Shown: piece by piece, positions 1-6,339 of the stretch
How positions within the stretch are numbered: the stretch's first letter is position 1
Layout of the letters: every line of letters starts with the position of its first letter
DNA from: Desulfobacteraceae bacterium
Lineage (GTDB): Bacteria; Desulfobacterota; Desulfobacteria; Desulfobacterales; Desulfobacteraceae
NCBI GenBank assembly: GCA_024225895.1
Contig: JAAEMC010000463.1
Location: 1 to 8,733 of the forward strand
DNA length: 8,733 nucleotides
Direction: 5' to 3'
Made by a program: the position numbers and the translations under genes
Notes under the pieces: model-generated
Database searches by the model: none
What the model saw: the letters and a program-made list of their open reading frames with translations, nothing else
Told to the model about the DNA's origin: nothing

Positions 1-1494
1 ACCGATCTGCTGCCACCAGAGCTGGGCAAGTTTCGGATAATCAGGGACATTGGTTCCTGTGGGTGTCCAGGCAACTCTTGCCGGACTTCTGTAGAATTCC
101 ACCAGACCGCCTAATTTCGGAGCCCGGTCAGTAAAAGACTGATGTCTGATATCGCTGTCCCTGATAGGCGTCAGACCGACATGGGTTTTTTTAAGTGAAA
201 CGGTTTTAGCTACGCAGAACTGGGCAAAGAGCCATGCTGCTTTACGTCTGTCCACCGGGGTACTCTTCAAGATTGTCCATGAACCGCAATCCTGATACCC
301 AAGCTTTTGTCCTTCTTCCCAATACGGACCATGGGGTGAGGGCGCCATCCTCCATTTAGGTGTGCCGTCTGCATTAACAACAGGTGTGCCTTCTTTTACC
401 ATGTCTGCTGTAAAGGCTGTATACCAGAAAATCTGCTGCGCAACATTGCCCTTGGCAAGACTTGGCAGGGATTGATAAAAATCCATTCCCAAAGCGCCCG
501 GAGGTGCATATTTCCTCAGCCATTCCATGTATTTTCTCAAAGCATATTTAGCAGCCGGACCATTGGCTGCACCACCCCTTGCAACAGTAGAACCCACCGG
601 CCGGTTGTTTTTATCAACGCGAATTCCCCATTCATCAACAGGTTTTCCATTGGGCATGCCCTTGTCACCGGCACCTGCCATGGAGAGCCAGGCATCAGTA
701 AACCGCCAACCGAGATCAGGTGCTTTCTTACCATAATCCATATGCCCGTATATGGCTTTACCGTCTATTTCTCTTACATGCTCGCTAAAGAATTCAGCAA
801 TGTCTTCGTACGCAGACCAGTTTGCCGGTACGCCAAGATTATAACCATAAATCTCTTTGAATTTCTTTTTGAAATCATCACGGCTGAACCAGTCATAACG
901 GAACCAGTAAAGGTTGGCAAACTGCTGGTCAGGAAGCTGATAGAGTTTTCCATCCGGACCTGTTGTAAAGGATTTTCCCATAAAATCATCCACATCCAGG
1001 GTCGGCAGGGTGACATCTTTACCTTCGCCTGCCATCCAGTCGGTCAGATTCACGACATGACCATAACGCGAATGGGTACCAATCAGATCAGAATCATTTA
1101 CATAGGCGTCAAAAACATTTTTTCCAGACTGCATTTGAACCTGCAGTTTTTCAATAACATCCCCTTCCTGGATCAGGTCATGGGTGACTTCAATTCCTGT
1201 AATTTCTTTAAAAGCTTTGGTGAGTACTTTGGATTCGTACTCATGGGTGGGAATAGTCTCGGAAACTACTTTAATCTTCATGCCTTTAAACGGAGCAGCA
1301 GCTTTTGCAAACCATTCCATTTCCTTGAGCTGTTCTTTTTTGGATAGTGTTGATGGTTGAAATTCATCATCAATCCATTTTTTTGCCGCGGACATGTCTG
1401 CGCTCACAGGAACTGCAGTGAGCAAGAATAATACAGCGGCAATCCATGCCAGAACGGCCATCCTTGAACCTTTCTTTAACAACGTATTTCCCAT
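1..1494 (-). CDS. glpV: Periplasmic solute-binding protein of glycerol-type ABC importer (3' end outside window)
   Basis: This is the ligand-capturing subunit of the importer and should act in the periplasm. The frame is open from the ATG at 1494 to the left edge, giving 498 codons with no stop. From memory the family is about 570-580 residues, so roughly the last 75-80 are missing. Residues 1-32 are a Sec signal peptide: LLKK, a hydrophobic stretch AVLAWIAAVLFLLTAVP, and a probable cleavage after VSA. The mature protein starts with an AAKKWIDDEFQPSTLSK-type segment, followed by VVSETIPTHEYESKVL and DLIQEGDVIEKLQVQMQSGK. These, together with LYQLPDQQFANLYWFR and a YGHMDYGKK...WRFTDAWLSMAGAGDKG region, match my recollection of the GlpV family closely. 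There is no lipobox cysteine, so it is soluble. It is the last visible gene of the operon, 106 bp after the DUF2160 gene, with its own strong ribosome-binding site. Family assignment is strong; glycerol as ligand is inferred. Confidence 0.88.
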   Translation of the reverse strand, partial: MGNTLLKKGSRMAVLAWIAAVLFLLTAVPVSADMSAAKKWIDDEFQPSTLSKKEQLKEMEWFAKAAAPFKGMKIKVVSETIPTHEYESKVLTKAFKEITGIEVTHDLIQEGDVIEKLQVQMQSGKNVFDAYVNDSDLIGTHSRYGHVVNLTDWMAGEGKDVTLPTLDVDDFMGKSFTTGPDGKLYQLPDQQFANLYWFRYDWFSRDDFKKKFKEIYGYNLGVPANWSAYEDIAEFFSEHVREIDGKAIYGHMDYGKKAPDLGWRFTDAWLSMAGAGDKGMPNGKPVDEWGIRVDKNNRPVGSTVARGGAANGPAAKYALRKYMEWLRKYAPPGALGMDFYQSLPSLAKGNVAQQIFWYTAFTADMVKEGTPVVNADGTPKWRMAPSPHGPYWEEGQKLGYQDCGSWTILKSTPVDRRKAAWLFAQFCVAKTVSLKKTHVGLTPIRDSDIRHQSFTDRAPKLGGLVEFYRSPARVAWTPTGTNVPDYPKLAQLWWQQIG

Positions 1495-1501
1495 ATTGAT
1501 T

Positions 1502-1508
1502 CTCCTCC
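1502..1508 (-). promoter_or_regulatory. Strong ribosome-binding site of the solute-binding protein gene
   Basis: The minus strand reads GGAGGAG seven bases before the ATG at 1494. It is the longest anti-16S match in the operon. It fixes this start and fits the need for more binding protein than membrane components. Confidence 0.75.
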
Positions 1509-1514
1509 ATTTGT

Positions 1515-1563
1515 AGCCTTCAATTATTTGTTCTTTACGGGATATATTACAAGCGTGAAGGCT
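1515..1563 (-). repeat. Intercistronic inverted repeat ahead of the binding-protein gene
   Basis: AGCCTTCA at 1515-1522 is perfectly complementary to TGAAGGCT at 1556-1563. In the operon mRNA this gives an 8-bp stem with a 33-base loop, inside the 106-bp gap between the DUF2160 stop and the binding-protein start. No U-tract follows, so it does not look like a terminator. A role in mRNA processing or protection of the downstream binding-protein message is plausible. The long loop makes the structure uncertain. Confidence 0.4.
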
Positions 1564-1600
1564 TTAAACACCGATAATATAATTAAATATTCCTTGATAT

Positions 1601-1879
1601 TTATCCCCACCGCATAACAATCACCATCCAGACAATTGCGATACCTAATCCAAGCCAGAGCGTAAGATCCGTCAATCCTATCCAGGCAAGATGTATGTAT
1701 GCACTGCCCAAAAGCCCGATAAAAAGACGATCGCCCCGGGTGGTGGAAAGTGGTAAAAAACCTCTTCGTTCAATGGTTGGTGAAAGTATCTGCCAGATAG
1801 TCATACTGATCAGCATCAGCACGATCACCGAAAAAAAGATTGCTGTGGGAATGGTCCATGCCATCCATTCTAAATTCAT
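1601..1879 (-). CDS. DUF2160 small integral membrane protein of the importer operon
   Basis: A 92-residue very hydrophobic protein with about three membrane segments, near residues 8-32, 52-68 and 72-88. A short charged turn TIERRGF (35-41) and STTRGDR (45-51) separates the first two. Size, hydropathy and position fit the DUF2160 family, which accompanies glpSTPQ/glpV-type importers between the second permease and the binding protein. Its function is unknown to me; it may be an accessory subunit of the permease complex. It starts 14 bp after the glpQ-type stop and has an AGGAG five bases before the ATG. It is therefore translated as part of the same operon. In rhizobia I recall the name glpU for this position, but I do not assign it here. 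Confidence 0.85.
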   Translation of the reverse strand: MNLEWMAWTIPTAIFFSVIVLMLISMTIWQILSPTIERRGFLPLSTTRGDRLFIGLLGSAYIHLAWIGLTDLTLWLGLGIAIVWMVIVMRWG

Positions 1880-1893
1880 GGTTTCTCCTTTGC

Positions 1894-2691
1894 TTATACC
1901 CGTCCCATGGCAAAACCCTTGGCCAGATTGTTTCTAACAAACCAGATCACAAGAGCGCCCGGAACAATGGTCAAAATACCGGCGGCAGCCAGAAGTCCCC
2001 AGTCAAGCCCGGTTGCACTGACCGTCCTTGTCATGGTTGCTGCAATGGGCTTGGCATCGGTTGTGGTCAATGTTCTTGCAAGTAATAGTTCCACCCATGA
2101 GAACATGAAACAGAAAAATGCGGTCACACCAATTCCGGACCGGATCAAAGGAACAAAGATAGTTAAAAAGAACCGCGGGAATTTATATCCGTCAATAAAG
2201 GCGGTTTCATCAATTTCACGGGGCACGGCAGACATGAATCCTTCTAGAATCCAAACAGCTAAAGGAACATTGAAAAGGCAATGGGCCATTGCAACTGCAA
2301 TATGGGTGTCAATCAGGCCGAAAGTGGAATAGAGCTGGAAAAAAGGAAGAAGGAAGACCGCAGCAGGAGCCATGCGGTTGGTGAGAAGCCAGAAAAATAA
2401 ATGCTTGTCTCCGATGAAGTTGTACCTTGAAAAAGCATAGGCAGCAGGCAATGCCGCAACAAGCGAAATCATCGTATTCAACGTCACATATATAATGGAA
2501 TTGATATACCCGTTATACCATGAAGAATCTGTAAAAATTTTCATATAGTTGGCAAAGGTAATGTTTTTCGGATATAGGGAAAATGATCCTAAAATATCTG
2601 CATTGGTCCTTAAAGACATATTAAGCATCCAATAAATTGGAAGCATGAGAAGGATCATGTAAATAATGAAGAAAACCGTTCTTTTTTTCAT
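1894..2691 (-). CDS. glpQ: ABC importer permease, MalG-like, second subunit of glycerol-type transporter
   Basis: A 265-residue inner-membrane permease with six predicted membrane segments, near 5-27, 63-88, 97-118, 130-151, 184-205 and 234-252. The EAA coupling loop, which docks onto the ATPase, is seen at about 159-182: ETAFIDGYKFPRFF, with the conserved Asp167-Gly168, then a VPL turn. This places it in the carbohydrate-uptake type of binding-protein-dependent permeases (MalG family). It overlaps the upstream permease gene by the 4-bp ATGA at 2688-2691, which indicates translational coupling. An AAGGAG lies just upstream inside the preceding gene. Gene order after glpS, glpT and glpP types gives the name. 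This is not the E. coli glpQ phosphodiesterase. Substrate specificity cannot be read from the sequence. Confidence 0.85.
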   Translation of the reverse strand: MKKRTVFFIIYMILLMLPIYWMLNMSLRTNADILGSFSLYPKNITFANYMKIFTDSSWYNGYINSIIYVTLNTMISLVAALPAAYAFSRYNFIGDKHLFFWLLTNRMAPAAVFLLPFFQLYSTFGLIDTHIAVAMAHCLFNVPLAVWILEGFMSAVPREIDETAFIDGYKFPRFFLTIFVPLIRSGIGVTAFFCFMFSWVELLLARTLTTTDAKPIAATMTRTVSATGLDWGLLAAAGILTIVPGALVIWFVRNNLAKGFAMGRV

Positions 2692-3560
2692 GCCTTTTCT
2701 CCTTTCCCCACATTTTGCAGGACTTGGTAAAACAGCCAGCTAAACAAGAGTATGATCAGAAAGTAAACAAGTGAAAATGCAGCAGCCGGCCCTAAATCGA
2801 ACTGGCCTACTGCAATTTTAACAAGATAGATGGATAAGAATGTGGTGGCATTTCCCGGGCCGCCACCGGTGAGTACAAAGGGCTCTGCATAAATTAAAAA
2901 GCTGTCCATGAAGCGCAATAAAAGGGCGATGGTCAAAACCCCTCTCATTTTTGGCAGTTGAATGTACCAAAAAGTTGCCCATGTGGAGGCCCCGTCAATC
3001 TTGGCCGCCTGGAAATAGGCTTCGGGAATGGCCCTGAGGCCGGCATATGCCAGAAGCACAACCAATGGTGTCCAGTGCCAGACTTCCATGAGCATTAAGG
3101 TGATCCAGGCGTCTGACGATCTTGCCGTGTGGTCAAATGCAGTACCCAGACTATTTATTGCTGCGCCGAAAAGCCCTATATCCGGCCGGGTAAAGATAAT
3201 CCAGATGGTTCCGATCACATTCCAGGGGATGAGCAGGGGCAGAGCAATGAGTACAAGGCTGACAGATGCGGCCCATCCTTTTTTAGGCATCATCAAAGCG
3301 ATGAGAATTCCCAGCGGCATTTCTATTAAAAGTACAAGTCCTGAAAACAGGAACTGGCGCCATAGCGCGTCATGCAACCGTTTATCAGAAAGCACTTCTT
3401 GAAACCATTCCGTTCCTACAAAGACCCGCTGTCCAGGGCCAAAGATATCCTGGAGAGAATAATTTACCACAGTCATCAAAGGTATAATCGCACTGAAAGC
3501 AACCAATATAAAAACCGGCAAAACAAGGAACCAGGCTTTGTTATCTTTCCATTTGTCCAT
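2688..3560 (-). CDS. glpP: ABC importer permease, MalF-like, first subunit of glycerol-type transporter
   Basis: A 290-residue inner-membrane permease with about six membrane segments, near 8-34, 68-92, 98-124, 152-173, 205-226 and 260-281. The EAA loop is at about 180-204: EAYFQAAKIDGAS, followed by the IQLPKM turn. A TGGGPGNATT motif at 231-240, typical of MalF/UgpA-type permeases, lies between the last two segments. It forms the heterodimeric channel with the glpQ-type permease, whose start overlaps its stop. The start ATG at 3560 has a GGAG ten bases upstream, and the gene begins 26 bp after the ATPase stop, so it belongs to the same transcript. The length is normal for the family and no defect is seen. 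Confidence 0.86.
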   Translation of the reverse strand: MDKWKDNKAWFLVLPVFILVAFSAIIPLMTVVNYSLQDIFGPGQRVFVGTEWFQEVLSDKRLHDALWRQFLFSGLVLLIEMPLGILIALMMPKKGWAASVSLVLIALPLLIPWNVIGTIWIIFTRPDIGLFGAAINSLGTAFDHTARSSDAWITLMLMEVWHWTPLVVLLAYAGLRAIPEAYFQAAKIDGASTWATFWYIQLPKMRGVLTIALLLRFMDSFLIYAEPFVLTGGGPGNATTFLSIYLVKIAVGQFDLGPAAAFSLVYFLIILLFSWLFYQVLQNVGKGEKA

Positions 3561-3586
3561 ATAAGTTATGCTCCAATTTTATTAGG

Positions 3587-4678
3587 TTATTTATGTGTTA
3601 AAAGTTTTTCATTGTGAAATAGTCTGATCCAGTCCTTTGGAAATTTCAGCCAGGCGTTTTCAGATGGTGTGGGCTTTCCTTCCGGCAGCCTCGCTCTTAA
3701 GATATGGCCGGACAAATGGACAGTAACAATTTTAAAATTACCCTGGTCTTCTATGGTTTTGACCGACGCCCTGACACTGTTTTCAACCTCTTTTGCATGT
3801 ACTTGAAGATATAACGGGCGGATGCCCAGCTCTAAATTCTCACTGGCCTTATTTGCCATGCTTGCCGTGGTATCGTCCAGTTCAATTCCTGCGCCGTTTA
3901 CCATGGCTTTGTTGCCGTCTATCTTGCAGGGAATGAAATTCATGCCCGGACTGCCGATGAAATATCCGACAAATTTGTGGCTGGGGTTTTCAAATAGCTC
4001 CTGGGGGGTTCCGATTTGAACAATTTCCCCTTCATACATGACGATGACTTGGTCTGCAAATGTCAATGCTTCCACTTGGTCATGGGTTACATATAAAAGG
4101 GTGAGTTTTAATTGCTCATGTACCTCTTTGAGCTTACACCTTAACTGCCATTTTAAATGGGGATCAATGACCGTCAGCGGTTCGTCAAACAGAATGGCTG
4201 CCACATCACTTCGAACCAGGCCCCTGCCCAGCGATATTTTCTGCTTTGCATCGGCGCTGAGGCGGGCGGCTTTTTGATTCAGACTCTTAGTCAAATCAAG
4301 GATTTGAGCTACTTCCAGAACCCTTGTCTTGATATCTTCCTTATTAAAGCCCCTGTTTTTCAAGGGAAAAGCCAGGTTATCAAAAACCGTCATGGTGTCG
4401 TACAACACAGGAAATTGAAATACCTGTGCAATGTTCCTTTTTTCAGGCGGGAGATCTGTTACATCTTTACCATCGTACAAAACCCTTCCTTTACTGGGCG
4501 TAAGCAACCCGGAAATAATGTTCAGCAGGGTTGTTTTCCCGCAACCGGATGGGCCCAGCAAGGCATATGCTCCTCCGTCATCCCAGATGTTGTCGATTAG
4601 CCTGAGTGCATAATCGGTTTCATCCCTGGGATTTGCAATGTAACTGTGGGCAACATTGTCCAAAGTGATTTTTGCCAT
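3587..4678 (-). CDS. glpT: ABC importer ATPase with degenerate signature motif (GlpT-type)
   Basis: A 363-residue cytoplasmic ATPase of the MalK/UgpC class. The motor domain is about 1-240 and a TOBE-like regulatory domain about 245-363. Walker A is canonical (GPSGCGKTT, 42-50), the Q-loop glutamine is Gln88, Walker B is AAILFDE (160-166) and the H-loop histidine is His199 in YVTHDQ. The signature is not LSGGQ but LSADAKQ (140-146), and the D-loop is TVIDP instead of SNLDA. From memory this is a family trait, not a local mutation. The protein should pair with the glpS-type ATPase, whose signature is intact. It starts 9 bp after that gene, with AGGAG before the ATG. The name follows the rhizobial glycerol importer and must not be confused with the E. 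coli glpT antiporter. Confidence 0.87.
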   Translation of the reverse strand: MAKITLDNVAHSYIANPRDETDYALRLIDNIWDDGGAYALLGPSGCGKTTLLNIISGLLTPSKGRVLYDGKDVTDLPPEKRNIAQVFQFPVLYDTMTVFDNLAFPLKNRGFNKEDIKTRVLEVAQILDLTKSLNQKAARLSADAKQKISLGRGLVRSDVAAILFDEPLTVIDPHLKWQLRCKLKEVHEQLKLTLLYVTHDQVEALTFADQVIVMYEGEIVQIGTPQELFENPSHKFVGYFIGSPGMNFIPCKIDGNKAMVNGAGIELDDTTASMANKASENLELGIRPLYLQVHAKEVENSVRASVKTIEDQGNFKIVTVHLSGHILRARLPEGKPTPSENAWLKFPKDWIRLFHNEKLLTHK

Positions 4679-4687
4679 TTATATCTC

Positions 4688-5782
4688 CTATAAATGTTCT
4701 AATTTCAGGTGATCCGGGGATAAAATAAGGGAACCTGATTCTGAAAAAATAAACAGGTTTGCCGGATCTAAAAAGACCTTGATTTTTGAATCTATTTTCT
4801 GGGAGTAAACTCCCACTTCCTGAACAACGAGTTTTGTTTTTTCGAAATCCATATGAATAAAGGTTTCAGAACCATTTATTTCCGCCAGCTCAACAATTGC
4901 ATCCAGCATGGTGTCATTTCCGTTCTGGGGGGTTAAATAGAGGTGGTTTGATCTGATGCCGACAATATAGTTGCCCGGTGAGAGTGAGCTTAGGTGGCCT
5001 TTCAGGGGAGTTGAAACATTATCGCCAAGACTTAAAGTTTTGTTATTGACCACACAGTTCAAAAGATTAATGGGCGGGTCACTGAAAACTTCTGCAACTT
5101 TTATGGTGGCAGGCTTATGGTAAACTTGTGAAGTCACACCGGTCTGGATCATGCGGCCCTTATCCAGCACCACAATGCTACCCCCAAGTTTCAGTGCCTC
5201 TCCAGGTTCAGTGGTGGTGTAAACAACAATGGTATCCCGCTGCTGGAAAATATCCTGCAGGTCAATCTGTAATTCTTCTCTGAGCTTGTAATCAAGATTG
5301 ACTAAAGGCTCATCAAGCAAAAGAAGATTTGAATCCTTTACAAGAGCTCTTGCAATGGCACATCGCTGCTGCTGGCCGCCGGATAACTCGACGGGCAGAC
5401 GGTCCAGCATGGATTCAAGATGCAGCATTTGGGCCACTTCCCTGACTTTATGATCAATCTTTTTCTTGTCCATGCCTAGAATTTTCAAAGGAGAAGCAAT
5501 ATTATCGTAAATTGTGAAAGAGGGATAATTAATGAATTGCTGGTATACCATAGAGATGTTGCGCTTTCGAACACTTACACCGGTGACATCTTCCCCGTTG
5601 ACAATTATCCTGCCGGTGTCGGGTCTGTCAAGCCCTGCCATGATACGTAAAAGAGTGGTTTTCCCGGAAAGTGTTCGTCCCAGGAATATGTTTGTGGAAC
5701 CGGGTTCTAATTCAAGAGAGATGTCTTTTAAATAAACTTCCTCATCAACAGTCAGATTAATATTTTCAATTGAAATACCCAT
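4688..5782 (-). CDS. glpS: ABC importer ATPase lacking the H-loop histidine (GlpS-type), first gene of the operon
   Basis: A 364-residue ATPase of the MalK/UgpC class and the partner of the glpT-type protein. Walker A is unusual (GRTLSGKTT, 35-43, keeping Gly40-Lys41-Thr42). The Q-loop glutamine is Gln81, the signature is canonical LSGGQQQR (133-140), Walker B is LLLLDE (153-158) and the D-loop is VNLD (161-164). At the H-loop, where MalK has YVTHDQ, this protein has YTTTEP (188-193), so Thr191 replaces the switch histidine. A C-terminal TOBE-like region runs from about 240 to the end. The ATG at 5782 has GGAG six bases upstream. It leads the operon and follows a long leader containing inverted repeats. 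Both motor domains look intact apart from these substitutions, so it is not a pseudogene. Confidence 0.87.
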   Translation of the reverse strand: MGISIENINLTVDEEVYLKDISLELEPGSTNIFLGRTLSGKTTLLRIMAGLDRPDTGRIIVNGEDVTGVSVRKRNISMVYQQFINYPSFTIYDNIASPLKILGMDKKKIDHKVREVAQMLHLESMLDRLPVELSGGQQQRCAIARALVKDSNLLLLDEPLVNLDYKLREELQIDLQDIFQQRDTIVVYTTTEPGEALKLGGSIVVLDKGRMIQTGVTSQVYHKPATIKVAEVFSDPPINLLNCVVNNKTLSLGDNVSTPLKGHLSSLSPGNYIVGIRSNHLYLTPQNGNDTMLDAIVELAEINGSETFIHMDFEKTKLVVQEVGVYSQKIDSKIKVFLDPANLFIFSESGSLILSPDHLKLEHL

Positions 5783-5874
5783 GTTGATCTCCGGTTTTTT
5801 GTTACCATTTGTGAAAGTGTATGTTCAAAAACGCAAATAACATTAATTGAATTCTTCCGCAAGTGAAAAAAACG

Positions 5875-5892
5875 AAAATTTTCGAAAATTTT
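5875..5892. repeat. Perfect 18-bp AT-rich palindrome in the operon leader
   Basis: AAAATTTTCGAAAATTTT is identical to its reverse complement. On the minus strand it is followed by CG and then seven T residues (5866-5872). As RNA this could fold into a 7-bp A/U stem with a UCGA loop and a U-run, which is weak for a terminator. As DNA it could be a protein-binding dyad or an intrinsically bent A-tract. It lies about 100 bp upstream of the first ABC gene. Confidence 0.45.
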
Positions 5893-5910
5893 ATATTTAG
5901 ATTAATATTA

Positions 5911-5942
5911 AATAAAAAGCTTAGCCCGAATATCCGGGTTAG
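5911..5942 (-). promoter_or_regulatory. CCCGG/TCGGG hairpin plus U-run in the ABC operon leader; also a DNA dyad
   Basis: On the minus strand AACCCGG-ATAT-TCGGGCT can pair as five strong pairs around an AUAU loop, then one A-C mismatch and two A-U pairs. It is followed by AGCTTTTTATTT, a terminator-like layout inside the 5' leader of the importer operon. As DNA, 5921-5942 is an imperfect dyad (8 of 11 positions symmetric) whose right half TATCCGGGTTAG recurs at 6083. The plus-strand RNA would pair slightly better through G-U wobbles but lacks a U-run. Whether it acts as an attenuator or an operator cannot be settled from the sequence. Confidence 0.4.
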
Positions 5943-6011
5943 CCTAATTAAGATTGAATCGCGCAATGGGATTTTTTAAAATAAATAAAATAGTAAAGAT
6001 TTGATTTGACA

Positions 6012-6037
6012 GCCAATCTTCAAACCCGGAGACTGGC
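6012..6037 (-). repeat. Alternative leader hairpin GCCAGTC/GATTGGC
   Basis: On the minus strand GCCAGTC (6037-6031) can pair over all seven positions, one of them a G-U wobble, with GATTGGC (6018-6012). The loop contains the TCCGGGTT arm. The plus-strand RNA would have an A-C mismatch at that position, so the pairing fits minus-strand RNA better. It would compete with the 8-bp helix at 6023/6092. Confidence 0.3.
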
Positions 6038-6092
6038 ACCGAAGTTGGACTATACCATAATTTTTCCTGGAACCTCATAAAGTATCCGGGTT
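6023..6092 (-). repeat. 8-bp inverted repeat AACCCGGA/TCCGGGTT enclosing a 54-base domain
   Basis: AACCCGGA at 6023-6030 and TCCGGGTT at 6085-6092 are perfectly complementary and enclose 54 bases. In minus-strand RNA the interior can form a further 6-bp stem, TGGTAT with GTGCCA (6056-6034), using G-U pairs that become mismatches in plus-strand RNA. The inner arm TCCGGGTT is also perfectly complementary to the AACCCGGA arm of the hairpin at 5933-5940. The leader thus has two mutually exclusive partners for one arm. The layout resembles an aptamer closing stem plus antiterminator, but I recognise no known riboswitch core. Confidence 0.4.
6033..6049 (+). promoter_or_regulatory. Candidate sigma54 (-24/-12) promoter facing the SHMT-like gene
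   Basis: CTGGCACCGAAGTTGGA fits the sigma54 pattern TGGCACG-N4-TTGCW closely: TGGCAC at -24, correct spacing and TTG at -12. The usually conserved C of the -12 GC is G. It would start transcription near 6061, giving a leader of about 280 nt before the ATG at 6340. The dyad at 5921-5942 would lie about 100 bp upstream of the -24 element, where enhancer-binding activators usually bind. It overlaps the proposed leader RNA structure of the opposite strand, so only one reading may be real. Confidence 0.3.
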
Positions 6093-6094
6093 AG
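6083..6094. repeat. Second copy of TATCCGGGTTAG
   Basis: The 12-mer TATCCGGGTTAG at 6083-6094 is identical to 5931-5942. An inverted near-copy, AAACCCGGA, is at 6022-6030. Identical spaced elements in a control region suggest either operator half-sites or RNA pairing arms. Confidence 0.6.
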
Positions 6095-6158
6095 AATGGG
6101 GATCAAACTTTAGGTAGCAGGTTTTGTCCCGCAAAAGAGAAAAATAAACTTAAATAAT

Positions 6159-6186
6159 ATAATAAAATGGTATATGTCTTTAACAA
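6159..6186 (-). promoter_or_regulatory. Candidate sigma70-type promoter for the ABC operon
   Basis: The minus strand has a -35-like TTGTTA (6186-6181), a 16-base spacer and a -10-like TATTAT (6164-6159). Transcription would begin near 6152 and give a leader of about 370 nt containing all the inverted repeats. The DNA here is AT-rich, so chance matches are likely; a TATAAT on the plus strand at 6158-6163 overlaps it but has no good -35. Confidence 0.35.
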
Positions 6187-6339
6187 TTCAATTGGTTCGC
6201 CAGATCCCAGGTGATAATGCAGACAATTTACGCAAGACAACCCCCAGCAAGAAAAGAGGGGAAAAATCAAAGTGGCGATTGAAGTATTTGCTCTTGGTAA
6301 TTAATTAAATAATCTTTTAAAAAAAAGCGGTGACACAAA

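Larger units (their letters stand above)
5783..6339. promoter_or_regulatory. 557-bp divergent control region between the ABC operon and the SHMT-like gene
   Basis: AT-rich DNA with no convincing coding region. It must carry the promoters of the minus-strand importer operon and the plus-strand SHMT-like gene. It contains an 18-bp AT-rich palindrome, an imperfect 22-bp dyad, a repeated CCGGGTT-core element, a sigma70-like promoter facing left and a sigma54-like element facing right, each listed separately. Ribosome-binding sites flank it: GGAG on the minus strand before 5782, and a weaker GGTGA at 6329-6333 before the ATG at 6340. Its length is far above the gaps of 9-106 bp elsewhere in the operon, which suggests elaborate regulation. 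Confidence 0.7.

Noticed and set aside
472..1347. Open frame of 291 codons on the plus strand
   Set aside because: It lies entirely antisense to the binding-protein gene, which has a signal peptide and clear family motifs. The plus-strand product has no recognisable domain and is a reading-frame shadow.
3587..4678. ATPase gene as a pseudogene because of the LSADAKQ signature
   Set aside because: The frame, Walker motifs and H-loop are intact, and the partner ATPase supplies the canonical signature, so this is better read as functional asymmetry.
6023..6092. Glycine riboswitch suggested by GGAGAC and GGCACCGAAG on the plus strand ahead of an SHMT-like gene
   Set aside because: Only short fragments resemble the glycine aptamer. 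The P3 helix that should separate them is absent, and there is no second aptamer.
6187..6204. Second sigma54-like match on the minus strand (TGGCGAACCAATTGAA)
   Set aside because: Only the first four bases of the -24 box match and the -12 GC is GA; too weak to report as a promoter.
6191..6210. GGTTCGCCAGATCCC resembling a tRNA T-arm or an attachment-site remnant
   Set aside because: No matching acceptor, D or anticodon arms and no repeat copy elsewhere in the window.
6217..6282. Possible 21-codon leader peptide ORF (ATG at 6217) ahead of the SHMT-like gene
   Set aside because: The AGGTG upstream is only three bases from the ATG, too close for normal initiation, and the peptide has no run of regulatory codons.
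6272..6304. GTG-started short peptide VAIEVFALGN before the SHMT-like gene
   Set aside because: Only ten codons, a GTG start and a distant GAGG; no codon run suggesting attenuation. It cannot be told from chance.
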